64,000 bases of DNA, from positions 89,203-153,202 of the forward strand of contig NW_023501122.1 in NCBI RefSeq assembly GCF_014066305.1, in the 5' to 3' direction. The position numbers were made by a program, and so were the translations under genes. The number at the start of each line of letters is the position of its first letter. Position 1 is the first letter of the stretch. This document shows, in pieces, positions 32,236 to 42,712 of the stretch. Below the pieces are notes generated by a model that had not been told where the DNA came from, did not search any database, and was given only the letters and a program-made list of their open reading frames with translations. Source of the stretch: Letharia columbiana (Eukaryota; Ascomycota; Lecanoromycetes; Lecanorales; Parmeliaceae).

Positions 32236-33824
32236 TCAGCCCTTTCCCCCAAACCCTCGGAAAGCACCGAAGACGCCAGCCCCTCCACCCGGAGTCAGCG
32301 ACCCAATTCCTCCGCCGTTGTTCGGATTCTGTTGGCTCGGAGGACTCGCCAGAGTGCTTGCTAGACCCGTGTGCGAGCTTGCCGGTGTGCTTGGTTGGAT
32401 AGGGGTTGGAGTGTGGTTGTAGATGGTAGCGCCGTTGAGGTTCGGTGTATTGGATTGCCCATCCACGGCATTGCCATAGCCGCTTTGTGCATAATTCGCA
32501 GTGGAAGCTGCCGAGCCCATCCCGTTCAGCCCCCACACATGGCCTAGGTACTTTTCGTCGTCAATCGTGCCATTGAAAATATTCTTCTTCACTTCCCAAA
32601 ACACCTTGCCGGTCAACAGGCTATCAGAACCAGCTTGGTGTGCTACCCCAATCCGCTTGATCCCAAGCTCATCAGCCAGGTCTTGCAAACCTGACTTCTG
32701 GCCTAAGTTGTTGAGTATGTTCGTGGCTGAAGGCGACAAAGCAGCGTCATTGACTGTCTGAGTTCTTTGAGCGGCCTTGATCATGTATTTGATGTCATAG
32801 ATTGCGGGAAAGAAGATGCTCAGGAGTTTTCGGTATTCTGTCTCGTCTTCTGGTAATTGCTTGCACAACATGAGCTTCACGAGGTAGCCAAAATCATAAC
32901 CAGAGTGGAATGATATCCATCGAACGTCGTCCAGCAATGCAAGACCAGATGTCATTAGCAGAGAACCAAAGGCCTGAGGGTCTATGCCATTTTTTTCATG
33001 CGCCTCGAGATCAAGTCCAGCCGTCATCAAAAAGTCTATCGAGTCCTGATTGTACATGTCTTCGCCCAGGGAGAACTGGAAGTTGAATTGCCAGGTGCAA
33101 GGGCAAGGTAGCAGATTGTTTGAGTATGATGATGTAGCAGATTCTGTCTGGTGCGCAGGCGGCATTTCCCCATCCTCACTGAACAGTGTTATACCGAGTT
33201 GAATGACTTTAAGGAGGTCGACATTGCAGCGCAGGGTCTGGTAGTGGTAATCGGCTTTGGTAGTGAAAGCGCCCATCGGTCGAGCGACGATGCCAGGGAA
33301 CTCAGTATCCTAAGATCTCTCAGTCAGAACCACAAACGCGAGAGTAGGGACCAAAGACGTAGGGAACACCGACGTACCATGCTGATGTACGGATACTGTT
33401 CTACCATCACGCGCAGTAGTCCCATTTCCTGAGCTAGGTTCCCCCGCCACACGTCTCGTATCCTGGATTTTAATTGGCCTTTTGGGCCCATTCCACCTTC
33501 CCTCCGCATCTGTTCCTTGATCTGTTGTTGCTGTTGTAGTTCTGCACCGTGTTGGAATCCCATCATCGCCTCTCGACTTGCCAGCCCTGTCCCACCAGCA
33601 CCTAGCCCACCCCCCGGACCAAACCCTCCAGCGAGTCCATTCAAGTTGCCCGTAGGAGCGAAAGGGCTCGGTTGTCCGAAAGCGTGATGAAAGGAAGGAG
33701 GGGGTAGGCTGCCTGAGTTCGAGGAATGATGTCCTGGTGTGTTTGTAGGTAACGTTATTGGCGGTAGACGTGTGTATGAAGCCGCTGAATTCTGTCCACC
33801 GAATCTGCTATTGGCCGGAGCCAT
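32236..33824 (-). CDS. caf1: CCR4-NOT deadenylase subunit Caf1/Pop2
   Basis: DEDD-type 3'-5' poly(A) exoribonuclease of the CCR4-NOT complex, 506 aa, exons 33824-33378 and 33309-32236. The GTACGT...CTTAG intron lies exactly before the catalytic block, and joining gives YPYISMDTEFPG with the first two acidic residues. Further catalytic blocks are ISFHSGYDFGYLVKLM and AHQAGSDSLLT, so the active site is canonical, unlike the altered one of budding-yeast Pop2. Residues 1-110 are a Gly/Pro/Asn-rich extension with a Q5 run, then the conserved IRDVWRGNLAQEMGLLR. The C-terminal ~90 residues are disordered and Gly/Pro/Ser/Thr-rich. Such extensions are usual in filamentous fungi. Confidence 0.95.
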
Positions 33825-34258
33825 TATATACGATTTGGAGCCGTGTCAAGTCAGGCCGCGAATGAAAATGGGGCTCTGGACCTCCTTCTTGGTAGTCTCA
33901 TTGATGGTAAGAGAGGAGATTTGGAGAAGTGAATTTTCGCGCAAATTTTGGCAAGTACTAAGGGAAATTGAGATTAAAGTGAGTTTCTTGGAATCAGCTG
34001 GTGCCTTGTCAATGAAGTGAGGATATTGCAATATCCAGGCCAAGAAGCTCTCGAAGTCGGACAAGGAATCACTAGCGCCAAACCTCTTGGCGTTCAAGAG
34101 CATTGAGCCTCAATCTTGTACTTTGTCACAATCCATCTTCCATCAATTGAGTGCTGGGACAATCCTGACAAGGCTTAGCAACCGAAACTGGATCAGTGTA
34201 AGCGGTGGTCGGATAAAGCAATTCTTCTTGTCCTCCGCTGACTTGACACCACAGCAAG
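33825..34258. promoter_or_regulatory. Bidirectional promoter between caf1 and the complex I subunit gene
   Basis: 434 bp between divergent starts. A likely 5'UTR intron for the plus-strand gene runs from gtaagc at 34198 to ccacag at 34254, with a gctgac branch, leaving 4 nt before the ATG. Confidence 0.5.
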
Positions 34259-34593
34259 ATGCCTCCTCCTCGACACAATGTGACCGGCTTTGATCCTCGC
34301 AAATTTGTACAGTCGTCTGGCATGCCAGCTAAGGATCCATGGGCGCGAGCGTGGGATACCTCACGAATTTTGATTCTACAGGGTCTCGCTGATGTACGCT
34401 CTACAGTGAACAATGGCGATATACGGGTCCCTTTACAAGATACAACCGGTTCAAGGGCGCTCTCCCTGGTCTAGGCACTGCTACGGTAGCTTTCGGGGCT
34501 TACTGCACCTACGAGTACTTTTTCATGAAAGACGAGCATCATGGGCATGGGGAAGGACATGGGGAAGGACATGGAAGCGAAGAGCATCATTGA
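34259..34593 (+). CDS. Mitochondrial complex I accessory subunit, NDUFB3/B12-like
   Basis: Small single-pass inner-membrane subunit of NADH:ubiquinone oxidoreductase. Two exons, 34259-34350 and 34407-34593, 92 aa; neither exon alone is a convincing open frame. Exon 1 gives MPPPRHNVTGFDPRKF and PAKDPWARA. Exon 2 gives EQWRYTGPFTRYNRF, a hydrophobic helix (about LPGLGTATVAFGAYCTYEYF) and a His/Gly/Glu-rich tail. The DPWxRxExWRYxGPF signature is that of the B12 subunit, and the size fits. The inferred donor (GTGGGA) is non-optimal, but it is the only choice seen that preserves the signature; acceptor CTACAG. A probable 5'UTR intron precedes the ATG. Confidence 0.85.
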
Positions 34594-35126
34594 GCGCGCG
34601 GAGAGAATTGACGAGAGTGGGACAAGTGCAGGCTACAAACTACGGCAAGAGAGAGCATTGTGGAGTCATAGGCGATTGCGGAGGGTTTGATACTTCATGG
34701 ATACCGAATTGTTTGCTGCATGGGGTAGACGAGGACGCCATGGGCTATGATAGCTTTGCGCCTTTCATCCTAGCTCGCAGGCCCAACGGCGTGAAGGGAA
34801 GCCGACCTGGATTTTCATGGTCTGAAGAGAACCATGAAACATAATGCCATCAATGCGAATTTTAGACCCATGGCGAGATGTAGCCAGCCATCTATGTCAA
34901 GTGCCAATGAAAATCTGCCCCCTAATCTCCCACTGCTTTGTAGAATGGATATGGCTCTAAGTTCCTCTCGGCATCGAGAGCTTTTAGTGACATGATTTGT
35001 GATTCGCTGCCTAAGAATTAGATCGTAAACGTACACGTGTAGACACCGAGCATCCTCGGAAGCAAAAGTTCTTCAGCTCGACTTTCTAAAATTAGCACCA
35101 TCAAGCCTCTCCGGACAACCCACGAT
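34594..35126. other. Intergenic between two plus-strand genes
   Basis: About 530 bp. 3' flank of the complex I gene and promoter of the WD40 gene. No further gene seen. Confidence 0.5.
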
Positions 35127-36860
35127 ATGGACGACGATGAGGTGTTCATCGAGGAAGACGAAGCTTTGAAACAGTTCTTCCCTACGGGGTTTGGCAAGCA
35201 GACAAAGGAGACGGATGTGGCTCGACAGCTAGAGAAGAGCAAACGACCTACCACGGCCATCAAGGAATTGCCCTCAGAAGAACGCGGCGGGAATAATGAC
35301 TCCAGCGATGAAGATTCCGAGGAAGACTCCGATGAAAATGACGACTTCCCGGTCTCTCACGAGCTGGTGCTCAAGACCCATGAGAGGCCCATTACCACCA
35401 TTACCGTCGACCCTTCCGGCTCTAGATTCATCACTGGCTCTACAGACTGCACCATCAAGTTCCACGACTTTGCTTCCATGACCCCAAATACCCTACATGC
35501 CTTCAAAACAATCGATCCTACGGCTACAAAGGCATCCGCGAGCTCGGAAACACACCCTGTCCACCATGTCGAGTTCAACCCAAGCTCTCCAAGCTCATTA
35601 CTTGTCATTTCCGCTACGCCTCAGGCCAAGATATTCAGTCGTGATGGGGAAGAGCTCAAGGAATTTGTCAAGGGAGACATGTATCTGAGGGATATGCACA
35701 ATACGAAGGGCCACATTTCTGCCATCACTACAGGAACATGGCACCCAACGAACAAAGACCTCATGGTCACGGCTGGCACAGACAGCACTCTGCGGATATG
35801 GGACGTCAACATGCCGCTGAAGCAGAAGGACGTGATAGTGCATAAGTCAAGAGCAGCTGGATCAGCAGGCAGGACGAGGATGACCGCTGTGAAATGGGGC
35901 ACACCTATCCAAGGTGGAAAGAATTTACTTGTGGCAGCAGGTCTGGATGGTAGTCTGGTCATGTGGGACGGCGATGGACCATACTCAAGGCCATCAGCGG
36001 AAATACGAGAAGCCCATAAAAGAGATACTTGGACCGGAGGTCTTGATGTCAGCGCTGATGGGCGAACCGTAGTCACAAGGGGAGGTGACGATCTGATCAA
36101 GCTATGGGATACTCGCAAATTCAAGCAACCCATAAGCGTTGTCGACCATATATCGACGTCCGATCAATACGCTAATACGGACATCCGTTTCTCTCCCACT
36201 TCTTCATCGATCATTACAGGCTCCACACGCGGCGAGCTTCACATCTTGAATCCTGCTACGCTGAAGCCGGAGACTGTGACTCCTGTCACGGATGGATCTC
36301 CGCTCGTCACACTTCTATGGCATGAGAAATTGAACCAGATACTTACAGGCTCCGCGAACGCAGAGATGCATGTGCTATACGATCCGAAAACCTCAACTCG
36401 TGGCGCCGTTATGGTCATGTCTAAAGCCCCCAAGAGGCGACACATCGACGATGATCCCAACTTCACTACCGATCTTTCCCAGGGGCTATCAGGAGACGCT
36501 ATATCTTCCGGTGATGGACTACGTGCAGCCCAAGCTGGTACTAGCTACGCTTCTCGACACCCAACAATAGGTCTGACAGTGTCCGGCCGCTCTCGTGATC
36601 CAAGGCGCCCGCACATCCCCATGACAACTCCGTTCGCTAAGAGCCAGCCCGACGAACAGCATATTAAGAACAACATACCGCTCAGCTCTATGCGTGATGA
36701 AGATCCACGAGAAGCTCTGCTGAAGTACGCCGAGAAAGCGGAGAAGGATCCTATGTTTACCAATGCATGGAAACAGACTCAGCCGAAGACCTTATATGCT
36801 GATATTAGCGACAACGAGGAAGAAGAAGGGCCCCAGAAGAAGAAAGCGCGGCCGGGCTAG
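35127..36860 (+). CDS. WD40-repeat protein, WDR70-like
   Basis: Single exon, 577 aa. The acidic N-terminal region (residues 1-75) contains EEDEALKQFFPTGFGKQ and a long Ser/Asp/Glu stretch. A WD40 propeller of about 7 blades follows (about 80-430), with typical units ending in GSTDCTIKFHDF, GTDSTLRIWDVN, GLDGSLVMWDGD and GGDDLIKLWDTRKF. The C-terminal region (about 435-577) carries RDPRRPHIPMTTPFAKSQPDE and EDPREALLKYAEKAEKDPMF, both diagnostic of the WDR70 (gastrulation-defective-1) family. It ends in a basic K/R cluster that could be a nuclear signal. WDR70 works with CUL4-DDB1 in histone H2B ubiquitination at DNA breaks in animals and fission yeast; the same role is inferred here. Confidence 0.9.
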   Translation: MDDDEVFIEEDEALKQFFPTGFGKQTKETDVARQLEKSKRPTTAIKELPSEERGGNNDSSDEDSEEDSDENDDFPVSHELVLKTHERPITTITVDPSGSRFITGSTDCTIKFHDFASMTPNTLHAFKTIDPTATKASASSETHPVHHVEFNPSSPSSLLVISATPQAKIFSRDGEELKEFVKGDMYLRDMHNTKGHISAITTGTWHPTNKDLMVTAGTDSTLRIWDVNMPLKQKDVIVHKSRAAGSAGRTRMTAVKWGTPIQGGKNLLVAAGLDGSLVMWDGDGPYSRPSAEIREAHKRDTWTGGLDVSADGRTVVTRGGDDLIKLWDTRKFKQPISVVDHISTSDQYANTDIRFSPTSSSIITGSTRGELHILNPATLKPETVTPVTDGSPLVTLLWHEKLNQILTGSANAEMHVLYDPKTSTRGAVMVMSKAPKRRHIDDDPNFTTDLSQGLSGDAISSGDGLRAAQAGTSYASRHPTIGLTVSGRSRDPRRPHIPMTTPFAKSQPDEQHIKNNIPLSSMRDEDPREALLKYAEKAEKDPMFTNAWKQTQPKTLYADISDNEEEEGPQKKKARPG

Positions 36861-37734
36861 CGGCGCAGAGTCTGCTCAGTGAATCTCTGCGCTTCCAAAA
36901 TGGACAGTCGCGAGACGTCCTTTTACCGCGCTTTCTGAGTCTGTCTTGCGCAGGGAATTGACGAGAGCGCAGAGATCAGGTCTTCCAATGCATTTGCAAC
37001 CGCAAAGCAATGATCAGTACTCGATCGAAGCTTGGAACCTTGGTGTTCATTGATTCGAACGTTGCGTGAAAATTGCTATCGGGCTTCATTTTGGAGCCCA
37101 ATGGTACGGTTAGTAAGGCAAGCCGGCTCTTCTATCCAATATCTCTATTCTGTCTCACTAATCGAATCAAGCTAGCCCTTGTGTACATCGATCTTGCAAA
37201 TGGGGCTGTCTCTGCACAAGAAAACAGATTCTGTAATATCTGAAATACCGGAAATACTTGAGTGTTGGGAATGGTCCATTGATCAATCAAGAGACAATTA
37301 TTACAGCTACTGATCTGATGGGTTTGGGCCGAAGTAAATAGAATGATAGGAAAAGTGAAAGACATTTGCCTAATGTAAACATAGCTCGACTGTGATCTGA
37401 CTGAATTAGTCATCCGTTACGTCACGGAAATGTGGAGTCATAGTCATTCATTCATGGGTGCTCAAAACGTCTTCGTTATTATCACATGCAAGGAACAAGA
37501 TATGTACGAGTAGCTTTATAACTTGGGACTACTACTGGCAGAATTGTTATAGTTGTCTTATTTCACTAGGTGCAACTTATAGCCATTGAAGGACTATACA
37601 TTTATTTTCTCTTTTTGAAATGTTCAAATGCTCCTTTACGGGGATTATTGACCTCCAGCTTTTAGAGAGATTCCCATCAACGGCAGGCATCTAAGACTAT
37701 CACATTTCGCCACCGCATTAAACGTCTCTCAAAA
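36861..37734. other. Intergenic
   Basis: About 870 bp, AT-richer towards 37.5 kb. No supported gene; short open frames only. Confidence 0.5.
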
Positions 37735-38535
37735 ATGGGCCAACAGCCCTCCCACCCCACCAACCCCTCAAAACAAATCCAAGTCATCGGCGCCGGCATG
37801 TCCCGCACCGGCACCGTCTCTTTCGGTCTCGCGCTCGAGCGTCTCCTCGACGGGCCCGTCTACCATGGCGGCGAGGCTCTGGCTCTCCGCGAGGAAAGCC
37901 ATATCAGGAAATGGATTGATATCATGTACCGCACTCCTTGCAAGAGCGATCGAGATCAAAAATTTGTAAAAGAGGCGCTGAGGGAGCAGTTCAGAGGATA
38001 CGTCGCGGTCACCGATTCACCGCCTATCAATTTCGTGGCCGAGTTGATGGAACTGTATCCGGATGCCAAGGTCATCTGCACGACGCGGGATCCGGACGAT
38101 TGGTGGCGCAGTATGGAACCTGTCGTCCGGAACAGCAAAATGGGCTTCTTGGGCTTCGCGTTCTACTGGCTTCCCACGCTGAGGTTCTTCACGACGTATG
38201 TCCGAGCGGCGGAGGAGGGCAGGTATGGGGAGTTGTATTTCCGGGACGGGAATCAGACGTGTGTCAGGGAGACATATGGGTATCATATGGATTATCTGAG
38301 AAAGATCGTGCCGAGGGAGAAGTTGGTGTTGTATAATGTGAAGGAGGGGTGGGGGCCGCTGTGCGAGGCTTTGGGGAAGCAGGTCCCGGCTGAGCCGTTC
38401 CCGAGGGCGAATGATAGTAAGGCGGTGGAGGAGCTGTTTAGGCAGAAAGTGATGCAGGGGCTGTTGAGATGGGTGTGGGTTGGAGGGGTGATGGTTGTGG
38501 GGGTAGGGGTTTTGTTGTATTATCTCAGTTCGTAA
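37735..38535 (+). CDS. Sulfotransferase-family protein with C-terminal membrane anchor
   Basis: Single exon, 266 aa. The N-terminal P-loop-like segment IQVIGAGMSRTGTVSFGLAL corresponds to the 5'-phosphosulfate-binding loop of the fungal/protist Sulfotransfer_4 family. CTTRDPDDWWRSM holds the Arg of the 3'-phosphate site. The Tyr/Trp-rich middle part (FAFYWLPTLRFF) is typical of the family in ascomycetes. The last 20 residues (VWVGGVMVVGVGVLLYYLSS) form a hydrophobic helix, so the enzyme is probably tail-anchored in the ER or another membrane. The acceptor substrate is unknown; many members lack assayed activity. Confidence 0.88.
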   Translation: MGQQPSHPTNPSKQIQVIGAGMSRTGTVSFGLALERLLDGPVYHGGEALALREESHIRKWIDIMYRTPCKSDRDQKFVKEALREQFRGYVAVTDSPPINFVAELMELYPDAKVICTTRDPDDWWRSMEPVVRNSKMGFLGFAFYWLPTLRFFTTYVRAAEEGRYGELYFRDGNQTCVRETYGYHMDYLRKIVPREKLVLYNVKEGWGPLCEALGKQVPAEPFPRANDSKAVEELFRQKVMQGLLRWVWVGGVMVVGVGVLLYYLSS

Positions 38536-39180
38536 AGGAGGTGTTCGAACGCTGCTTCTTTAACTGGAGCATCGAGCATTGCTTGAGGTCGTACTAGGTA
38601 GGCTGGTAGAGGCTATGGGATTAATGGTAGTGTGAAAGACCAAGGCTTGAAGGCGAAGCCACAGGAGAGAAACCGTCGAATTTGCTAACGATGCTTCCAG
38701 GTTTTCCTTCCCTAAATGCAAGTAGCATTTACTAAGCTACGAGATAAAGATTTTGCGGACGCATTAATCGAAGGCCGCCTTCGTTGCCAGCTTGCCGGAC
38801 ACCATACTCAATTATCCCGATGACTCGATCAAGTATTCCAGAGTCGTCAACGGGAATGGAGATCTTAGTATCGCGGAGATGTTTGTAATTCAAAATGGTG
38901 ACTGGCCATGGAAAGTAATACGAGCTAATGACTGGATGGTCTGGTAGCAGTGGTATTGATGCCTGTTACTTTGTCTCTCTGAGCTACAACGCAACTAAAA
39001 GCCAAACCCCTTTACCATCAAAGCTCCAATCAGTGAATGGCCATGGCGATCAGTGATCGAGCACATCCTCTCCCCGGGGCTTCAAGCTTACAACCACCAG
39101 AAACGGAAGGCCTGACAAACACCGGCCCGTCCCAAGCGTCTCAGAAGGGGACCATTGCATAGTACAATTGACGAGTTCTA
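38536..39180. other. Intergenic
   Basis: Start of the decayed accessory region; nothing gene-like recognised. Confidence 0.4.
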
Positions 39181-40290
39181 TTTATCGATCCCTTGAGAGA
39201 GGCATAGACCTCATCATGCTCACCTCAGCTTCGAGTATCAGATCGTTGAGCATCACATCTTGAAGCTTCAGGAATCGGCCTATCTCATCCCCCAAGCCCT
39301 CCCACGAGCCTGGCTTTCCTATCCATCCGTTTTGGCCTCCAATGTCCGACAGAGTGTCCTTCTGTGCCCCAATGATAGCAGCCAAACCGTCTTACGTTAT
39401 TTTGATATACCCAAAATCCAGCAGCGAGAGATGGGGCCCAGTCCGCCAGCCCTGGAAAATCCGACGTGAATGTTGCTCATCGATGATTATACTGCTAAAC
39501 CAGTTTCTTAGTAACTTTGCATTTTGCATGAAGTACCAATATGCAACTCATCAATCTTGTGGCAATGTCCCGAAAAGGCATGGAAGAGATGAGCAAGGCC
39601 TCGGCAGTCCCGGGTCAAAACACCTGGAACGTGATGGTCCCACTCGAGCGGAAGCCGGAACTCATCCCAGCTCGAAGGCAAGATTGCAGGCAAACGGAGC
39701 TCACCCATCTCCCCGTATCATGAATGGTCAGTAGCGTGGATGGGAGCCTGGTAACAATCGCAGGAGTCCTGTGCAATAATGCGTTTGATGGGCATATGCC
39801 GTAAGATAGCATGTAGAGTATGATAATCCGTCTTGTTGTCCAGTATATGTATATGCTCTTTACCGTAAGTCGAGTAGTGTCCCAATTCACTCTCCAGACA
39901 GTCACTTTCCGTAAACCTCCTAGATGACTTCCCAGATGACCTCCCAGATCGGTATGACTCCATGTAGAATGCGCCTGTCAAGACAGCATTGGTTTGAAAG
40001 CTTCTGCTTCCCTGTATTCCTCACGAAATAGCCTTCCATCGTAGACCAGCTCTTTGACATTTTTGCTGCACACGGGATGTTGAGCAGTGTTTGAGAACCG
40101 TTCCATCTCGAACTTGCGCGGCGCGAGATACGCCCGATGGAGTTGCATTGGGGCTCCAATTGCGCTGAGTCGTGAACTGGATCAGGGTGCGGTATTGAGG
40201 TCAATTTCTGGCCGGTACCGCAGTATCTCCACTAGTAGTCTTAGGGCAGGCCGAGGATATGGGGAGCCATACTGAGTCTTGGACGAAGGA
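39181..40290 (-). pseudogene. Relic of an F-box-domain protein
   Basis: No intact frame, but a series of minus-strand fragments in the right order resembles fungal F-box/LRR-like proteins. FSNTAQHPVCSKNVKELVYD and GRLFREEY (about 40.1 kb) correspond to the segment after the F-box. LRKVTVWRVNWDTTRL (about 39.9 kb) follows. LPLEWDHH with LAHLFHAFSGHCHKIDELHI (about 39.6 kb) is next, then LAAIIGAQKDTLSDI with LGDEIGRFLKLQDVMLNDL (about 39.25-39.38 kb). They are separated by in-frame stops and at least one frame change. F-box proteins recruit substrates to SCF ubiquitin ligases; this copy looks non-functional. Assignment is by pattern recognition only. Confidence 0.55.
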
Positions 40291-41293
40291 TTAGTGAGGC
40301 TGTGGAAGCTATCGGCTAGATCAGCTCATTGCTTGCATGCATGAAGAAGCCCTTCAGCATTTTCACATTATGTCTGTTGTTCTGCTTTCTCTTGATCTCA
40401 TATCTTACCAAGGCGGTAGTAGGCTGGTCAATGGTCAATAGCCGGAGACGCTGTCCCCCATCGCGTTCACATTAGTAGCACATTGACCCGTGTCATTAAT
40501 TATATTATTATGGGGTTTAACGGTCCTTGAAGAGATCCTCGAGGAAAGTGTTACGAGTGATTACGGGGTGTACTCTTGGCATAGTATCTTACCCCTGTTT
40601 GAAAACCAAAGTTGAAAATATGTGGTTACCGAAGGGGTCAAGGCGGATCACCGCGAGAGGGTGGAATACCACTGGCAGCTGTAACGAGCGAGTGTGGGTA
40701 CATCGGTAAATCCTTCCGTCGGAGCTTCCAGACGCTAGAGCAGAGGTCTCGGTACAGCAAGGTGTTGTTGGGGTAATCTTCTGGCAGCGGTGTTGGCAAG
40801 GGCTCAGGTTCGAATCCCATGCGACGCATTATTGATTTGTGAAGCGAAATGTTCCCCGTTAGTCATAGTAGTCCGAGGGCGGACACCTGTTGGTTGTTGG
40901 TCGTGTTGTTGGGGGTATTTAGTTCGTATTACGGTAGGTAGGTTCGTGGCGCTGGTACAATGGTTTTATTTTCTGCAAGGTGGCAAGGTATGTACTTTTA
41001 GCGTTTCCTCGGTTAAACCTGCAAAATACATAGCGGGCTTGGCAAGCCTCGATAAGAAAAAACCGGAAAATATGCTCAATCGAAAACGCCCTCAGCGCCC
41101 GGAGGTGCTTGGTGGTGGCCAACCTGCATTAGACATACCCACAACGCCATTCAGGCCTTTTCGATTGGCCTTCCTTCAACATGACCTTCCTACTTCGACA
41201 TCACTCTGCATCTTTGTCTTGCATTAGTTTTCTCGTACATTCAGCACCATTCCACCTGTCTCGTCGCCACGGAGGCGACCTCTTTTCATCATC
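40291..41293. other. Intergenic
   Basis: About 1 kb. A minus-strand frame at 40638-40829 has coding-like composition but no recognisable domain. It may belong to another relic. Confidence 0.4.
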
Positions 41294-42712
41294 ATGAATC
41301 CCCCCAATATGATTCGGGGAAGACTACCTTTTTTCCTTAAGTGTGGGGCGGTTGTTGGATTGATAGTTCTTCTCGTCAATCACTTTGCACCTAGCAACAC
41401 TGGCCCTTTTAATACCCTGTCTCATGCAATTTCATCCAAGTCTGCCACCCTTGCTGGCCAGGAGATACCCAAAAAGGTCTGGCAGACATGGCATACTTCC
41501 GCCATTCTTCTAGACGAAGAGGAAAGAGAGCGAGCTCGGACATGGCAGGAGAAGAATCCTCACTATCGATACGAATTGCTCACTGATCATGGCGCGGAGA
41601 GCTATGTACGCCATCATTTCGCGGATGACCCTCTGATCCGAGATACTTTCCTGAACCTCACAGACAAAATCCTCCGAGCTGACTTCATGCGCTATCTTGT
41701 CCTCGCGGCAGAAGGCGGTGTCTATGCAGATTTAGACGTAGTTTGCCAGGAGCCCATCGACACGTGGATCCCTCTAGCCTTCCAGGGCAAGACCGGCGTT
41801 GTCATTGGCGTAGAAAATGACCGCATGCCTGTGGAGAACGATGCGAGTCTTTACTATGACTACCGGAAATACATCTGGGGCATCAACAATTGGACTTTCA
41901 TGTGCACAGCCCGTCACCCGTTTATGCGATTTGTTGCTGAGTCGGTTGCGAGAAACCTCCTCGAGATGGCCCGGAAGCAGTATAGAACCCTCGCAACAAT
42001 GAAGCTTTCGTATAAGGAGGTCATCGAATCGACTGGGCCGGGGGCGTTCACCAATGCGCTGTTTGCCTATGTATCACGCGCGACGGGCAAAAAGATTACG
42101 CACAAGGATGCAACCATGCTGGAAGAGCCTAAGCTAATCGATGATATACTCATCCTCCCCATCAGAGCAATGAGCACTGCCGAAGCTGAACGTGAGGGTG
42201 TCGAGGGAGCCCATTCCAAAGACTGGCCTGCTGTGGTTTTTCATTGGTCCGTGGGGTCTTGGAAGAGTGATCATCTTCAACGCCCGGAAGATCAAGCGGC
42301 GGCTGAGGCAGAGGCGAATGTCGAAGTGGAAGATAGCCCAGCAGCGGATGATATCTTGGCGGTGGATGGAGCTCCAGCAGCGGAGGAAGTCAGAGCTGCT
42401 GAAGCAGTCCCAGCAGCGGAAGGATTTCCCTCAACGGGGGATAATGGAGCGGTGGAAGGGGACCCAGCACTAGAAGCAGCCCTTTTACAGGACGGAGCCC
42501 AAGCTGTTGAAGGTGATCAAGTAGTTGAATTGGAATCTCCTGTCGAAGGGAATCCACCATTCGCAGGGAACCCACCAGTCGAAGCAAATCTGCCAGTCGA
42601 AGGAAATCCGCTATTGGAAGGAGATTCACCAGTCGATGGAAATCCACCGATAGGAGGAAATTCACCAATTGGGGGAGATCCACCAGTGGTTGCGGACTTA
42701 CCAGCGCAATGA
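41294..42712 (+). CDS. OCH1-like (DXD-motif) glycosyltransferase with repetitive C-tail
   Basis: Type II Golgi-type glycosyltransferase of the GT32/OCH1 family, single exon, 472 aa. A short basic N-terminus is followed by one signal anchor (about 15-31). The catalytic domain begins at IPKKVWQTWHTS, carries ILRADFMRYLVLAAEGG and the DXD sequence YADLDVVCQEP, and ends near VVFHWSVGSWK (about 325-335). These are the OCH1 landmarks; family members transfer mannose or related sugars using GDP-sugars and Mn2+. The last ~135 residues are unusual: an Ala/Glu-rich stretch, then degenerate E-G-N/D-P-P units encoded by imperfect short direct repeats (about 42.53-42.70 kb). This tail is not part of the family fold. 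Confidence 0.88.
   Translation: MNPPNMIRGRLPFFLKCGAVVGLIVLLVNHFAPSNTGPFNTLSHAISSKSATLAGQEIPKKVWQTWHTSAILLDEEERERARTWQEKNPHYRYELLTDHGAESYVRHHFADDPLIRDTFLNLTDKILRADFMRYLVLAAEGGVYADLDVVCQEPIDTWIPLAFQGKTGVVIGVENDRMPVENDASLYYDYRKYIWGINNWTFMCTARHPFMRFVAESVARNLLEMARKQYRTLATMKLSYKEVIESTGPGAFTNALFAYVSRATGKKITHKDATMLEEPKLIDDILILPIRAMSTAEAEREGVEGAHSKDWPAVVFHWSVGSWKSDHLQRPEDQAAAEAEANVEVEDSPAADDILAVDGAPAAEEVRAAEAVPAAEGFPSTGDNGAVEGDPALEAALLQDGAQAVEGDQVVELESPVEGNPPFAGNPPVEANLPVEGNPLLEGDSPVDGNPPIGGNSPIGGDPPVVADLPAQ
42530..42705 (+). repeat. Degenerate in-frame tandem repeats in the glycosyltransferase tail
   Basis: Repeating units read as P-V-E-G-N-P-P-like octapeptides or hexapeptides (gtcgaagggaatccacca and variants), all in frame with the upstream enzyme, so length changes need not break the protein. 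Confidence 0.8.

Noticed and set aside
40790..40835. Sequence ggttcgaatccc resembling a tRNA T-loop
   Set aside because: The flanking bases do not form a 5-bp T-stem and no matching D or anticodon arms are found upstream.
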